A DNA stretch of 64,000 nucleotides from DATJKD01 sp963834855 (GTDB taxonomy: Bacteria; Pseudomonadota; Gammaproteobacteria; Steroidobacterales; Steroidobacteraceae): the NCBI GenBank assembly GCA_963834855.1, contig CAWIDH010000027.1:186001-250000 (forward strand), read 5' to 3'. Under the pieces are notes generated by a model. That model was given only the letters and a program-made list of their open reading frames with translations, made no database searches and had not been told where the DNA came from. Below, piece by piece: positions 18,658 through 28,812 of the stretch (its first letter is position 1; every line of letters starts with the position of its first letter). The position numbers and the translations under genes are program-made.

Positions 18658-21600
18658 CTAGGTCGCGGGCGCCGGACCCTCGGCCACGCCGTCGGCCGGG
18701 GCGGTGGTCGCGCCCGCGTCCGCGGGCGCCGTGCGCACCGTGGACCTCGCGAACACCCGCCGCCGCCACGTGTTCAGCTCGTCGAACCAGACGTAGAACA
18801 TCGGCACGACCAGGAGCGAAATGACCGCGGAGAAGGCCAGCCCGCCCATGATCGCGCGCGCCATCGGGTAGTAGGCGGGACCGTCGCCGCCACCGCCGCC
18901 CACGGTCGCGTCCCCGATCGCGAGCGGCAGCATCGCGAGCAGCGTCGTCAGCGTCGTCATCAGGATCGGCCGCAGCCGGTCGCGGCCCGCCTGGAGAATC
19001 GCCGCATCGCGCGGCATCCCGCCTTGGCGCAGGTCGATGATGTGCGCGACCAGCACGATCCCGATGTTGACCACGACACCGACCAGGATCATGAAGCCGA
19101 TCATCGCCATCATCGTGATCGTCGTGCCCGTGAGCGCGAGGAACCAGATCGCGCCCACGATGGCGAACAGTATCGAGGTAATGATCGAGAGCGGGTAGAG
19201 CGTCGATTCGAAGAGCGATGCCATCACGAGGAAGATGAGCACCACTGCCAGGATCAGGTTCTGCGACATGGTCTGCATGGCCTTGTCGTTCTCCTCGACG
19301 CCGCGGCCGAACTTCCACGAATACCCGGGCGGCAGCGGAAAGTCGTCCATGACCGGCTCGACGACCTTGCGCACGTCGTCGAGCGTCGTGCCCTTCGCAA
19401 GGTTGGCCGTCACGACGACGGTCGTCAGGCGGTTGATGCGCTGGATCTCGCGGTCGCTCGGGCGCACGACGAAGTCCGCGACGGCGCCGAGCTCCATCCG
19501 GCTGCCGTCGGGCAGCGTGAGCGGCACGCGCGCCAGGTCCTCGACGGACTGGCGGTCCGATTCGCGGAACGCGAGCCGCATGGTGATCTCCCGATCCGAG
19601 GTTCGCAGGTCCGGCAGCCGATCGCCGCGCATCGCGCCCGCCACGGTGAGCGCGACGTCCTCGGTCGTGAGCCCGAGCTGCGAGACCCTGTCGCGGTCGA
19701 CGATCACCTGGACTTCCTCGTCGCCGGTGCGGGCCTCGGAGCGCACAGCCTCGAGCCCGGGCACGGACGACAGGCGCTGCGCGACGTCGAAGGAGATCGC
19801 GGCGAGCCGCTCGGTCGAGTCACCGGAGAGCTGGAGGCTGAACGTGCTGCTGCCGGCGGCGGAATCGTCCCACTGGAAGCTCGGCTTGCCGATGATGATC
19901 TCCGGCATCTCCTTCGTGACGATCTCCATCACTTCCTTGGCCGGTACCTTGGCGCGTTCCTTCGGCGCGAGATACAGCCGCGTGTGCGCCTCGTCGGTGA
20001 GCCACACGGTATAGTAGGTCTCGATGTCGAGCCGCTCCTTGTTGAGCTCCAGGTACGCCTCCATGCGCCGCACCGCCTCTTCGACCCGCTGCATCGGGTG
20101 CGAGCCCTGCAGGTGGTAGGCGATGAAGAGCGTCCGGCTAGCCTCCTGCGGGAACGGGTCCACCTTCGCGAGCTTGAGCATGAAAAGCGGCACGGGCGAG
20201 GCCAGGATCAGCACGGTCACCGCGGCCATGATCTTGCGATGACCGAGCGCCCACAGGATCGCCCGCTCGTAGCGGTGCTGCAGCCGCCCGAACCAGGACC
20301 GCTCCGACACGGGCGGGGGCGGCGTCATGCGCGCCGCGAGCATCGGGATCAACGTCTGCGCGACTACCAGCGAGGCGACCATTGCCACCACGATCGGGAT
20401 GGCCACGTGCACCAGGAAGATCGACATCTCGTTCTTCTCGCCGAACACCATCGGCAGGAAGACGATGACCGTCGACAGCGTGCCGGCCAGCACCGCGACG
20501 CCGACCTCCTTCACGCCTGACAGCGTCGCTGCGACCGGCCGCCCGGGCTCGAGCTGGCGGTGCCGGAAGATGCTCTCGGTGGTGACCACCGAGTTGTCGA
20601 CCAGCATGCCGATCGCGACCAGCATGCCCATCATGGTCAGCACGTTGAGGGTGAGCCCGAGGAAGTACATCGCGCCCAGGGTCACCAGCAGCGACGCCGG
20701 CACCGCCAGGCTCACGATCAGCGTGGTCGGCAGGTGGCGCAGGAAGGCGAGCAGCATGAAGAACGACAGTACCGCGCCGATGAGGCCGGCCTTGCGCAGC
20801 TCGCGCAGCGACGAGCGGATGCTGTCGGCCTGGTTCGCGACCACCAGGATCTCGATGCCCTGGAGCTGCGGCAGCTCGCGCGCCTCGTCGACCGCCGCGA
20901 TGACACGATCCGCGACGTCGACCACGTTGGCCTGCGTCGACTTGTAGACGTCGATTCCGACCGCCGGGCGGCCGTCCATGCGGCGGCCGATCGTGAGCTC
21001 GGGCGCGACCAGCTCGACCGTGGCGACGTCGCCCACGCGCACGCCGCCGCCGATGACGAGCTTGCGCACGTCCTCGAGCGAATGGAACTCGCCGAGTGGC
21101 CGTACGATGAACCGCGAACCGTTCTCGGTGATCTCACCGGCGCTGACCGAGAAGTTCGAGGACTCGAGCAGTCCGCGTAGCTTGAGCACGTCCACGCCGT
21201 AGGCCGCGACGCGCGTCGGGTCCACCAGCACGCGCACCTCGCGCGGCTGGACGCCCTCGAGCTCGACTCGAGCGACGCCGTCCAGGCGTTCGATGGGATG
21301 CTTGAGGAACTTCTCCAGGGTGTCGTACTGGTCCGTGAGGTCGGTGTCGGAGGACAGCCGGATGATCGTCACCGGCTCGTCCGAGGCGCTGAAGGCGAAC
21401 ATGAGGATCCGGTCGGCGGCCGCCGGCAGCTCCGAGCGGATCGAATCGAGCTTGGTGCGCACCTCGAAGGCGGCCTTTTCGGCGTCGCGGTCCCAGTTGA
21501 ACAGCACGTCGAACGACGCTTCGTCCGGACGCGCGGTCGCCTTGATCTCCTCGATCCCGGACAAGGTTGCCAGCGCTTCCTCGACCGGCCGGACGACAAG

Positions 21601-21783
21601 CTGCTCCATCTCCTCGGGCGTCGACCCGGGGAACGGTACGACGACGCGCATGCCCGGGAAGGTGATGTCCGGGAAGTTCTCGAGCCGCAGCAGCTTGGCC
21701 GAGATCAGCCCGACCGCGATCACCGCCAGGAAGACCATCACCGTCGTGACGGGCCGGTTGAGCGCGAGGTTGGTGTGGCGCAT
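18658..21783 (-). CDS. efflux RND transporter permease, second subunit
   Basis: An inner-membrane proton-driven pump subunit of the AcrB/MdtC class, 1041 residues. N-terminal RPVTTVMVFLAVIAVGLISA is TM1. Then come the porter domain (DITFPGMRVVVPFPGSTPEE, MFAFSASDEPVTII), the TM2-6 block (TLNVLTMMGMLVAIGMLVDN, VDNSVVTTESIFRH), a second porter domain and TM8-12 (TTITMMAMIGFMILVGVVVN, GRDRLRPILMTTLTTLLAML). The start at 21783 is preceded by GAGG at a suitable distance. The upstream frame is open without a stop into the first permease, which I attribute to an indel. The tail is Ala/Pro-rich. It probably forms a heteromeric pump with the upstream permease, as MdtBC does. Confidence 0.9.
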   Translation of the reverse strand: MRHTNLALNRPVTTVMVFLAVIAVGLISAKLLRLENFPDITFPGMRVVVPFPGSTPEEMEQLVVRPVEEALATLSGIEEIKATARPDEASFDVLFNWDRDAEKAAFEVRTKLDSIRSELPAAADRILMFAFSASDEPVTIIRLSSDTDLTDQYDTLEKFLKHPIERLDGVARVELEGVQPREVRVLVDPTRVAAYGVDVLKLRGLLESSNFSVSAGEITENGSRFIVRPLGEFHSLEDVRKLVIGGGVRVGDVATVELVAPELTIGRRMDGRPAVGIDVYKSTQANVVDVADRVIAAVDEARELPQLQGIEILVVANQADSIRSSLRELRKAGLIGAVLSFFMLLAFLRHLPTTLIVSLAVPASLLVTLGAMYFLGLTLNVLTMMGMLVAIGMLVDNSVVTTESIFRHRQLEPGRPVAATLSGVKEVGVAVLAGTLSTVIVFLPMVFGEKNEMSIFLVHVAIPIVVAMVASLVVAQTLIPMLAARMTPPPPVSERSWFGRLQHRYERAILWALGHRKIMAAVTVLILASPVPLFMLKLAKVDPFPQEASRTLFIAYHLQGSHPMQRVEEAVRRMEAYLELNKERLDIETYYTVWLTDEAHTRLYLAPKERAKVPAKEVMEIVTKEMPEIIIGKPSFQWDDSAAGSSTFSLQLSGDSTERLAAISFDVAQRLSSVPGLEAVRSEARTGDEEVQVIVDRDRVSQLGLTTEDVALTVAGAMRGDRLPDLRTSDREITMRLAFRESDRQSVEDLARVPLTLPDGSRMELGAVADFVVRPSDREIQRINRLTTVVVTANLAKGTTLDDVRKVVEPVMDDFPLPPGYSWKFGRGVEENDKAMQTMSQNLILAVVLIFLVMASLFESTLYPLSIITSILFAIVGAIWFLALTGTTITMMAMIGFMILVGVVVNIGIVLVAHIIDLRQGGMPRDAAILQAGRDRLRPILMTTLTTLLAMLPLAIGDATVGGGGGDGPAYYPMARAIMGGLAFSAVISLLVVPMFYVWFDELNTWRRRVFARSTVRTAPADAGATTAPADGVAEGPAPAT

Positions 21784-21791
21784 GGCGGACC

Positions 21792-24700
21792 TCAGCCCGT
21801 GGCGGGCTCGGGCGTCGCATCGGTGCGACGGCGCGGGCGTTGCATACACCTTGCGATCGAGCACCGAGTAGACGACCGGGATGACCAGCAGTGTCAGGAA
21901 CGTCGTAAGCAGCACGCCGCCGATCACCGTGATCGCCATCGGCGCACGCACCTCCGCACCCTCGCCGATGCCGAGCGCCATCGGCAGCAGGCCCAGGATC
22001 GTGGTCAGCTTGGTGATCAGGATGGGCCTCAGGCGGATCCGGCCGGCCTCGATGATGGCCTCGCGCTTCGGCAGGCCGCGTTCACGCGCCTGGTTCACCG
22101 CGTCGATGAGCACGATCGACTGGTTGACGACGATGCCCGCCAGCATGATGAGCCCGATGTACGCCACGACGTTGACGGTCGTGCCGGTGATCCACAGCGC
22201 CCAGATCGCGCCGATGATCGCGAGCGGGATCGTGAGCAGGATCACGAAGGGATGCACCAGGGACTCGAACTGCGAGGCCATCACCAGGTAGACGAGGAAG
22301 ATCGCGAGCAGCAGCACGAACTGCAGCGAGCGGAAGCTGTCGCTCATGTCCTCGCTCTGGCCGGAGAGGAAGGCGGTGGTCCCGACCGGAAGCTGCACCT
22401 CGTCGACGATTCCCTCGAGCGTCTCGACGGCGGCGCCGAGGTCGCCCTGCGCGAGATTGGCCGACACCACGGCCACGCGCTCCTGCCCGATGCGGCGCAC
22501 TTCCGCCGGTCCCACGGAGAGTCTCACATCGGCGACCGCGGAGAGCGGAACCGGGAAATCGCTGCCGGGGTTGACGATCAGGCTGCGGACCTCCTCGATC
22601 GAGGCGGCGCGCGTGTCTACGCTCCGCACCAGCACGTCGATCTTCTTGTCGAGCAACCGGTAACGCGTCGCGACCTCGCCACGCACGCTGTTGACCACGC
22701 GGTCGGCGATGTCGCGCACGACCAGGCCGAGCTGGGTGGCGCGCTCCTGGTCGAAGACGATCTGGATCTCCGGGTTGCCGGCCTCGACGGTCGACTTGAC
22801 GTCGGCGAAGCGCGGATCGGCCTGCATACGCAGCCGCACCTGCTCGGCCGCATCGCGCAGGCGATCGAGGTCGTAGCCGGACACCACGACCTCGAGCGGC
22901 GTCGAGAGCGCGAAGAGACTCGGCCGGCTGAACTGGTACTGCACGCCGGGCAGGCCATCGAGGCTGCCGCGCAGCCCGGCGATCGCCTGTTCCTCCTCGT
23001 CTCGGCCGGAACCCCTGGCGAGCGTGATGCTGAGGCGGCCCGTGTTCTCGCCCGCGTCGACCGGGTTGGCGTCGAGCCGGTTGCCGGTGCCCGCCACCGA
23101 GTAGGCGAGGTCCACGTTGCCGAGCTTCGTGCTCGCCCGTTGCGCTGCGACCACGGCGCGGTCCGTCGCCTCGAGCGGCGTGCCCGCCGGCAGGCGCAGG
23201 TCGACGTTGAACTCGCCCTGCGACATCTGCGGGATGAGCTCGGTGCCGAGCCGGGGCGCGATCAGCAGCAGCGTCGCGACGAACATGCGCTGACGGCGCC
23301 GCCGATCACCTGGCCCGGCCGGTCGAGCGCCCAGCTGATCGCCGGCGGGTACTTGCGGTCGGCCCAGTTGTTGACGGCCTGTGTCACGCGCACGATCGGG
23401 TGGAGCACGAGCGCGCAACCGCGGGCAATCCAGGAGAAGGCCTTGCGCAGGACGCCCGCGACGGCCCCGAGCCCGCGGTCGAGCCGATTCGGCGCGCGCC
23501 CCGGAGCCCCGGCGACAGCATCGGCCGCGCGCCGGCCGCCGGCCGCCAGCATCGGCACCAGGGTCAGCGCCACGACCAGCGAGAAGGCCAGCGCGAAGGT
23601 CACGGTGAGCGACTGGTCCTTGAAGAGCTGGCCCGCAACGCCGGTGATGAACACCATCGGGAAGAACACGGCCACCGAGGTCAGGGTCGCCGCCGTCACC
23701 GCCATGGCGACCTCGGCCGTGCCGCGCTGCGCCGCTTCGCGCCGGTCCATCCCGTGCTCCTGTTTGCGCACGATGCTCTCGAGCACGACCACCGCGTTGT
23801 CGACCAGCATGCCGACCGCGAGCGCGATGCCGCCCAGCGACATGATGTTGAGCGTCAGGTCGAAGGCATACATCATCACGAAGGTGCCGAGCACCGAGAC
23901 CGGGATCGCGATGCCCGTGATGAACGTCGCGCGCGCGTCGCGCAGGAAGGCGTACAGCACGAGGATTGCGAGCAGCCCGCCGATCAGCGCCGCGCTCTTC
24001 ACCTCGCCGATCGCCGCCGCGATGAAATGCGACTGGTCGTAAACCGGCTTGATTGCCGTGCCCTCGGGCAGGGTCTTGCCGATCTCCTCGATCCGCGTGC
24101 GGATCCCGTCGGCCAGCTGCACGGTGTTGGCGTCGCCTTCCTTGTACACCGCGAGCTCGATCGCCTCCTTGCCGTCCACGCGCGTGATCGCCTCGCGGTC
24201 CTTGTAGCCGTGGCGCACGGTTGCGACGTCGCGCAGGTATACGGGCTGCCCGTTCCGCGTGGCGATGATCGAATCCGCCATCTGGCCGATCGTCTCGAAC
24301 TCGTTGAGCGTGCGGACCAGGAAGCGCTGCATGCCCTGCTCGAGCCGGCCACCGGACAGGTTGACGTTCTCGGCGCGTATGCGCTTCGTCACGACGTCGA
24401 TCGAGAGCCCCAGTTGCGCGAGCTTCTGCTGGTCGACGAACACCTGGACTTCGTCCTCGTAGCCGCCGCTCACCTTGACCGCGGCGGAGCCCTCGACGGC
24501 CTCGAGGTCGGGTTTGAGCCGGTCCTCGGCGAAGCGACGCAGCGACTTCAGCCGCTCGACGGGGTCCGCGCGCGTGGCCTCGTCGAGGAATGCCAGCCGC
24601 ATCACGGGCTCGCTCGTCGGGTCGAACCGCAGCAGCAACGGGCGCTTGGCCTCGAGTGGCAGCTGCAGCAGGTCGAGCTTCTCGCGGACGTCGATGCCCG

Positions 24701-25010
24701 CCAGGTCCATGTCGGTGCCCCAGACGAATTCGAGGATGACGTCCGACTGCCCGGAACGCGACACCGATCGCACCTGGCGCACGTTGCGGATGATCCCGAC
24801 CGCTTCCTCCACCGGACGCGTGATGAGGTTCTCGAGCTCGAGCGGCGCCGCGCCCGGCAGCTCGGTTCGCACCGTGAGCGTGGGGTAGGAGAGGTCGGGC
24901 AGCAGGTTGAGCTTGAGCCGCGACAGCGACACGAGCCCGAACAGGGCGATGGCGACGGTGCACATGACGATGGTCACGCGCCGGCGGATCGCGAAATCGA
25001 TCAACTGCAT
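21792..25010 (-). pseudogene. efflux RND transporter permease, first subunit (two suspected indels)
   Basis: An AcrB-class permease starting MQLIDFAIRRRVTIVMCTVA. The first frame runs to about 23290 (porter domain, VGMLVDNAVVVLESIVRK, AVFFPMVFITGVAGQLF), then an indel near 23287 shifts the frame. Inserting one base in GCGCATG restores VSA-M-FVATLLLIAPRLGTELIP. The second half is complete through TM12 (MAITVIGGVLLTTFLTLLV). Near 21805-21840 a further indel is likely: the shifted frame ends TDATPEPATG at a TGA (21792-21794) just before the ribosome site of the next permease. Without these indels the gene would encode about 1070 residues. Two losses in one otherwise intact gene point to consensus errors. 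Confidence 0.8.
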
Positions 25011-25056
25011 GATGTTTCCCCGGGCAGCCGTCAGCGCCCGCGCCGGCCTGGATCGG

Positions 25057-26166
25057 TCAGCGCGCCTGGGCGGCGCGAGTGGATGCGGCCGCCTCCGCGT
25101 CGACCACCTTCACGAGCGTGCCGGTCTTGAGGCCGCCCTGGCCCACGACCACGATGCGCTCGTCGCCCTTGAGGCCCTCCTTGACTTCGACCCAGCCGCC
25201 GTTCGTGAGTCCGGGCACGATTCGGCGCTGTGCGGCCTTGCTGTCTTCGACCACGAACACCGACTGCGAGCCGTCGGAGTCGAGGATCGCGTTGCGCGGG
25301 ACCTGCAGGGCGTTTTCGCGCCGCTCGTAGACGATGTTCACCCGCGCGAACATCCCTGGCTTCAGGCGCTGGCTCGGGTCCGGCAGCTCGAGCCTGGCGC
25401 GGAAGGTGCCGGTCTGCGGGTCGACGGTGGGGGAGATGAACTTGATCGTCCCGGCGAAGCGCGCGCCGCCCAGCGCGTCGACGATCACGTCGGCCACCTG
25501 GCCCGGCGCGAGCTTGCGGAACTCCTTCTCCGGGATATGCACGTAGGCGACCAGCGGGTCGAGATCAGTGACACGGAACGTCGCGTCGTTCGGACTGATC
25601 GTGTTGCCGACCTTGATCTGGCGTGCGGATACCACGCCGGCAATCGGCGCACGGATCTCGGTGTAGCTCAATTCCAGGCGCGACCGCTCGTAGCCGGCGC
25701 GCAGCGCATCCAGGTCGAACTGGGCGTTTTCGAGCTCGTTTTTCGCGACCAGGCCTTTCTGGCTCAGCTCCTTGAAGCGCGTGAGGTCGCGCTCGAGCTT
25801 GCGGAGCTTCGCTTCAGATTCCGCGACCTCGAGACGCAGCCGGTCCCCGTCGAGCCGTGCGAGCACCTGGCCGGCCTTGACCGTGTCGCCTTCCTCGACG
25901 TAGATCTGGCGCACTTCGCCGCCAACCTTGGCGACGACCACCGCCTCGTCGTGCGCCTCGATCGGCGCAGTGCCGGAATACACCGCGAGCATCGCGGCCC
26001 GCCGCACCGGCTGGACCTCGACCGGGACGGTGGTCTCGGTCTCGCCGTTCTTCTCCTTGGCCTTGCCGTTGCTGCAACCGCCAGCGAGAGCCACCAAGGC
26101 AAGTCCCGCCAGGATCAGGACGGACCGAGGCGCGGATGGCCGGGTGCCAGGTATGGACGTACTCAC
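25057..26166 (-). CDS. RND efflux periplasmic adaptor (membrane fusion lipoprotein)
   Basis: A 369-residue adaptor linking the RND permeases to an outer-membrane channel. The N-terminus carries a lipoprotein signal with lipobox ALAGGC. The lipoyl halves are EAHDEAVVVAKVGGEVRQIY with EEGDTVKAGQVLARLDGD and, later, YTEIRAPIAGVVSARQIKVG. A helical hairpin lies between them, followed by the beta-barrel (RARLELPDPSQRLKPGMFARV) and the membrane-proximal domain (ENALQVPRNAILDSDG). It is first in the operon: adaptor, permease 1, permease 2, with 46 bp to the first permease. No outer-membrane factor gene follows. Confidence 0.93.
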   Translation of the reverse strand: MSTSIPGTRPSAPRSVLILAGLALVALAGGCSNGKAKEKNGETETTVPVEVQPVRRAAMLAVYSGTAPIEAHDEAVVVAKVGGEVRQIYVEEGDTVKAGQVLARLDGDRLRLEVAESEAKLRKLERDLTRFKELSQKGLVAKNELENAQFDLDALRAGYERSRLELSYTEIRAPIAGVVSARQIKVGNTISPNDATFRVTDLDPLVAYVHIPEKEFRKLAPGQVADVIVDALGGARFAGTIKFISPTVDPQTGTFRARLELPDPSQRLKPGMFARVNIVYERRENALQVPRNAILDSDGSQSVFVVEDSKAAQRRIVPGLTNGGWVEVKEGLKGDERIVVVGQGGLKTGTLVKVVDAEAAASTRAAQAR

Positions 26167-26204
26167 GGTCGGGCCCCCAGGGCGGGTCAGAATTTGTGGC
26201 CGCG

Positions 26205-26233
26205 ATGCTAGACGTCTATAGTGTTGTAGTCAA
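26205..26233 (-). promoter_or_regulatory. sigma-70-like promoter of the RND efflux operon
   Basis: On the minus strand TTGACT (26228-26233) and TAGCAT (26205-26210) are separated by exactly 17 bp, upstream of the adaptor ATG at 26166. GTGTT (26221-26225) and AACAC (26238-26242) form a small inverted repeat around the -35 box that could bind a repressor, but the arms are short. Confidence 0.55.
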
Positions 26234-26283
26234 GTAGAACACCAGCCCGACGCGTCCACCCGGTACCGGACACTGGCCGGGGT

Positions 26284-28422
26284 TCAGGACGAGGCCTGTC
26301 GGACCCTCGTCATGTAGCGCGGCTCGAGACGGCTCAGGTCGGCTGCGATCTGCACCGCCTCGTCGAGGATGGCATCGGGCGGATCCTTCAGTTCCTCGAC
26401 GGTCTTGAGCGGCGGTTCCCCCCGGGCGGCGCGCCGGGTGTTCTCCCGCACGAGCTGTTCCTGACGCTGGGCCTCACGCTCGGCCTGCCGGGTCTTGAGA
26501 TTGAGCGACACGCTCTTCTCGCGGCGCATCTCGTCGATCGCGGCGTACTCCGCCAGCGTGTAGCTGTAATCCGGATCACCGACCACGCGTTCGTCGTGGC
26601 TGCGCTGAATCTCCGCCATGAGGGGTGTGAACGAGCCCTGCGAACGGAACTCCGCGGACCGAATGCGGTTCCAGGGCAGGGCACCGTCGCGCGAGCTTTC
26701 GCCGACGTCCTCCGGGCTGATGGCGGAGGGCAGGCGGATGTCCGGCTGCACGCCGCGGTTCTGCGTGCTGTCCCCCGTCACCCGGTAGTACATGCCGATC
26801 GTGACGGTGAGCTGCCCGAAGCCGGGATCCTGCCCCAGCGCATACCGGTCGAGCGGATAGAGGTTCTGCACCGAGCCCTTGCCGTAGGTCTCCTGGCCCA
26901 GCACGAGGCCACGACCGTAGTCCTGCATGGCGGCCGCGAAGATCTCGGAGGCCGAGGCGCTGAAGCGGTCGACCAGGATCGTGAGCGGCCCGTCGTAGGC
27001 GACGCCCTGTTCCTCCGATTCCAGCACTTCGACGCGCCCGCCGGTCTCGCGCAGCTGCACCACCGGGCCGCGCGCCACGAACAGGTTGACCAGGCCGATC
27101 GCTTCGCTCAGGTGCCCGCCGCCGTTCTCGCGCAGGTCGAGCACGAGCGAATCCACGCCGCCCTCGGTCTTGAATTCCTCGATCAGCCTGCGTACGTCGC
27201 GCGTCGTGCTGCGGTAGTCGTCGTCTCCGGCGGCGCGGGCGTTGTAGTCCTGGTAGAAGGATGGCACGGTGATCACGCCGACGCGCAGCTTCTCGGCGCC
27301 GCGCTCGATCGTCTTGAGCTCCTTCTTCGCGGCCTGCGCCTCGAGCGTGATCTTGGCACGGGGCAGCATCACGACCTTGTCCGCCGAGCCCGGTGGAGCC
27401 GAGCCGGGCTGGATCTGCAGGCGCACGAACGAGCCCACGGGCCCTCGGATGAGCTGCACGACGTCGTCGAGCCGCCAGCCGACGACGTCGACCAGCTCGC
27501 CCGACTTGCCCTGGCCGACCGCGACGATCCGGTCCTTCGCGGTCACCTCGCCCGTCTGCTGCGCGGAGCCTCCGGGGAGGATTTCCACCACCGTCACGAA
27601 ATCGTCGACGAGCTGCAGCGACGCGCCAATGCCCTCGTAGGACAGGCTCATCTGGATGCGGTACTCCTCCGAGTTGCGCGGCGAGAAATAGCTCGAATGC
27701 GGGTCGAACACGCGCGCGAATGCATTCATGAAGTTCTCGAACACATCGTCGGACGTGACTTGCTCGCTGCGCTTCAGCACGCGCTCGTAGCGCTTGCGCA
27801 GGATGTCGCGCGCCTCCGGCCAGGCCTTGTCCGCCAGCAGGAGGGACAACGCGTCGTTCTTGACGCGCTTGCGCCACAGCTCGTCGAGCTCCGCGCGACT
27901 CGCCGCCCACGGCGCGTCCTCGCGGTCGAACTGGAAGCTTTCATCCACGGTGAAATCGGGCTCGGTGTCGAGGAGCCCGATGGCATGCTGCATCCGCTCG
28001 CGGTTGCGCTGCTGGAAGCGGTTGTAGATCGCGAACGCCGGCTCGACCCGGCCGCTCGAGACCGCGTCGTCGAGCTGGTAACGGAAGCGCTCGAACTCGG
28101 CGATGTCGCTCGCAAGGAAGTAGCTGCGCGCGCCGTCGAGGGACTCGAGGTAGCGGTCCAGTACCAGCGAGGACACCGGATCGTTGACCGGCGCCTGGCG
28201 GTAGTGGGAGCGCTCGAACATGCTGCTCACGAGCCGCGCCACCTTCCCGTGGCGCTCGGTCGGCTTGAGGTCGAGCGTAGTGGCGCCCGCGGTCGAGGAG
28301 GGTGCCGGTGCGGTGCCGAGCAGCAGCGTGGCGACGCCGAGTGCCAGGATCGTGGCCAGTAACGCACCTGAACGCCGCCACCGATGGTCGCGGGCTTCTT
28401 CGACTCGACCTGACTGGTACAC
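26284..28422 (-). CDS. prc: carboxy-terminal processing (tail-specific) protease, S41 family
   Basis: A periplasmic serine protease that degrades or trims proteins from the C-terminus, about 712 residues. It has an N-terminal membrane anchor/signal (SGALLATILALGVATLLLG), an N-terminal helical region, the FARVFDPHSSYFSPRN block and a PDZ domain (SLSYEGIGASLQLVDDFVTV). The S41 core has LVLDLRENGGGHLSEAIGL, the catalytic Ser in DRFSASASEIFAAAMQDYGR and the catalytic Lys in QETYGKGSVQ. A Prc-type C-terminal extension rich in Arg/Glu follows. GTG at 28422 is preferred because GGGGAG precedes it by 5 bp; GTG at 28428 is the alternative. The frame stays open to 30333, but only opposite the M28 gene. 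Confidence 0.93.
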   Translation of the reverse strand: MYQSGRVEEARDHRWRRSGALLATILALGVATLLLGTAPAPSSTAGATTLDLKPTERHGKVARLVSSMFERSHYRQAPVNDPVSSLVLDRYLESLDGARSYFLASDIAEFERFRYQLDDAVSSGRVEPAFAIYNRFQQRNRERMQHAIGLLDTEPDFTVDESFQFDREDAPWAASRAELDELWRKRVKNDALSLLLADKAWPEARDILRKRYERVLKRSEQVTSDDVFENFMNAFARVFDPHSSYFSPRNSEEYRIQMSLSYEGIGASLQLVDDFVTVVEILPGGSAQQTGEVTAKDRIVAVGQGKSGELVDVVGWRLDDVVQLIRGPVGSFVRLQIQPGSAPPGSADKVVMLPRAKITLEAQAAKKELKTIERGAEKLRVGVITVPSFYQDYNARAAGDDDYRSTTRDVRRLIEEFKTEGGVDSLVLDLRENGGGHLSEAIGLVNLFVARGPVVQLRETGGRVEVLESEEQGVAYDGPLTILVDRFSASASEIFAAAMQDYGRGLVLGQETYGKGSVQNLYPLDRYALGQDPGFGQLTVTIGMYYRVTGDSTQNRGVQPDIRLPSAISPEDVGESSRDGALPWNRIRSAEFRSQGSFTPLMAEIQRSHDERVVGDPDYSYTLAEYAAIDEMRREKSVSLNLKTRQAEREAQRQEQLVRENTRRAARGEPPLKTVEELKDPPDAILDEAVQIAADLSRLEPRYMTRVRQASS

Positions 28423-28512
28423 TGACACTCCCCTCGATCGGGATTCCCTGGGACCTAGGCTAGAGACACCACCGGCGCCAATCAAGGCCCGGCGGGGTGT
28501 TGAACGTAATAC

Positions 28513-28806
28513 ATGCAGCCGCTGACGATCCTGACCGGCATCGTGCTGGGCTCCGCCGCCGCCACGACCTTCGCGCTGGGCGCCACGCTGGTCGTCTTCC
28601 TGGTACTGGCGGGCGAACACCCGCAGTTCAAGGCGGAGCTGCCCCTGCTCGCCGTCTACGCCGCCACTTTCGCCGGTTTGACCGCGCTCGCCGGCCTCAG
28701 TTTCATCGGACAGGTCCGCCAGCGCCCCTGGCGGGTCTGGACACAGCTCCTGATGTGGTCCGCGGCGGCCGGCGTCGCCGCACTCTACTGGTCCACCCGC
28801 AACTGA
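28513..28806 (+). CDS. small three-helix membrane protein
   Basis: A 97-residue protein with three hydrophobic segments: about residues 5-33 (ILTGIVLGSAAATTFALGAT), 43-64 (LPLLAVYAATFAGLTALAGL) and 75-92 (WTQLLMWSAAAGVAALYW). I do not recognise a family. It lies between the divergent protease and the M28 peptidase gene, 6 bp before the latter, so the two may be co-expressed. The composition is typical of a real inner-membrane protein and no competing frame looks better. Confidence 0.65.
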   Translation: MQPLTILTGIVLGSAAATTFALGATLVVFLVLAGEHPQFKAELPLLAVYAATFAGLTALAGLSFIGQVRQRPWRVWTQLLMWSAAAGVAALYWSTRN

Positions 28807-28812
28807 ATTTTC

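Noticed and set aside
18658..24963. A single 2101-codon protein spanning both RND permeases
   Set aside because: Its first third is antisense-like garbage in the wrong frame of permease 1, and a natural stop and ribosome site for permease 2 exist if one base is corrected.
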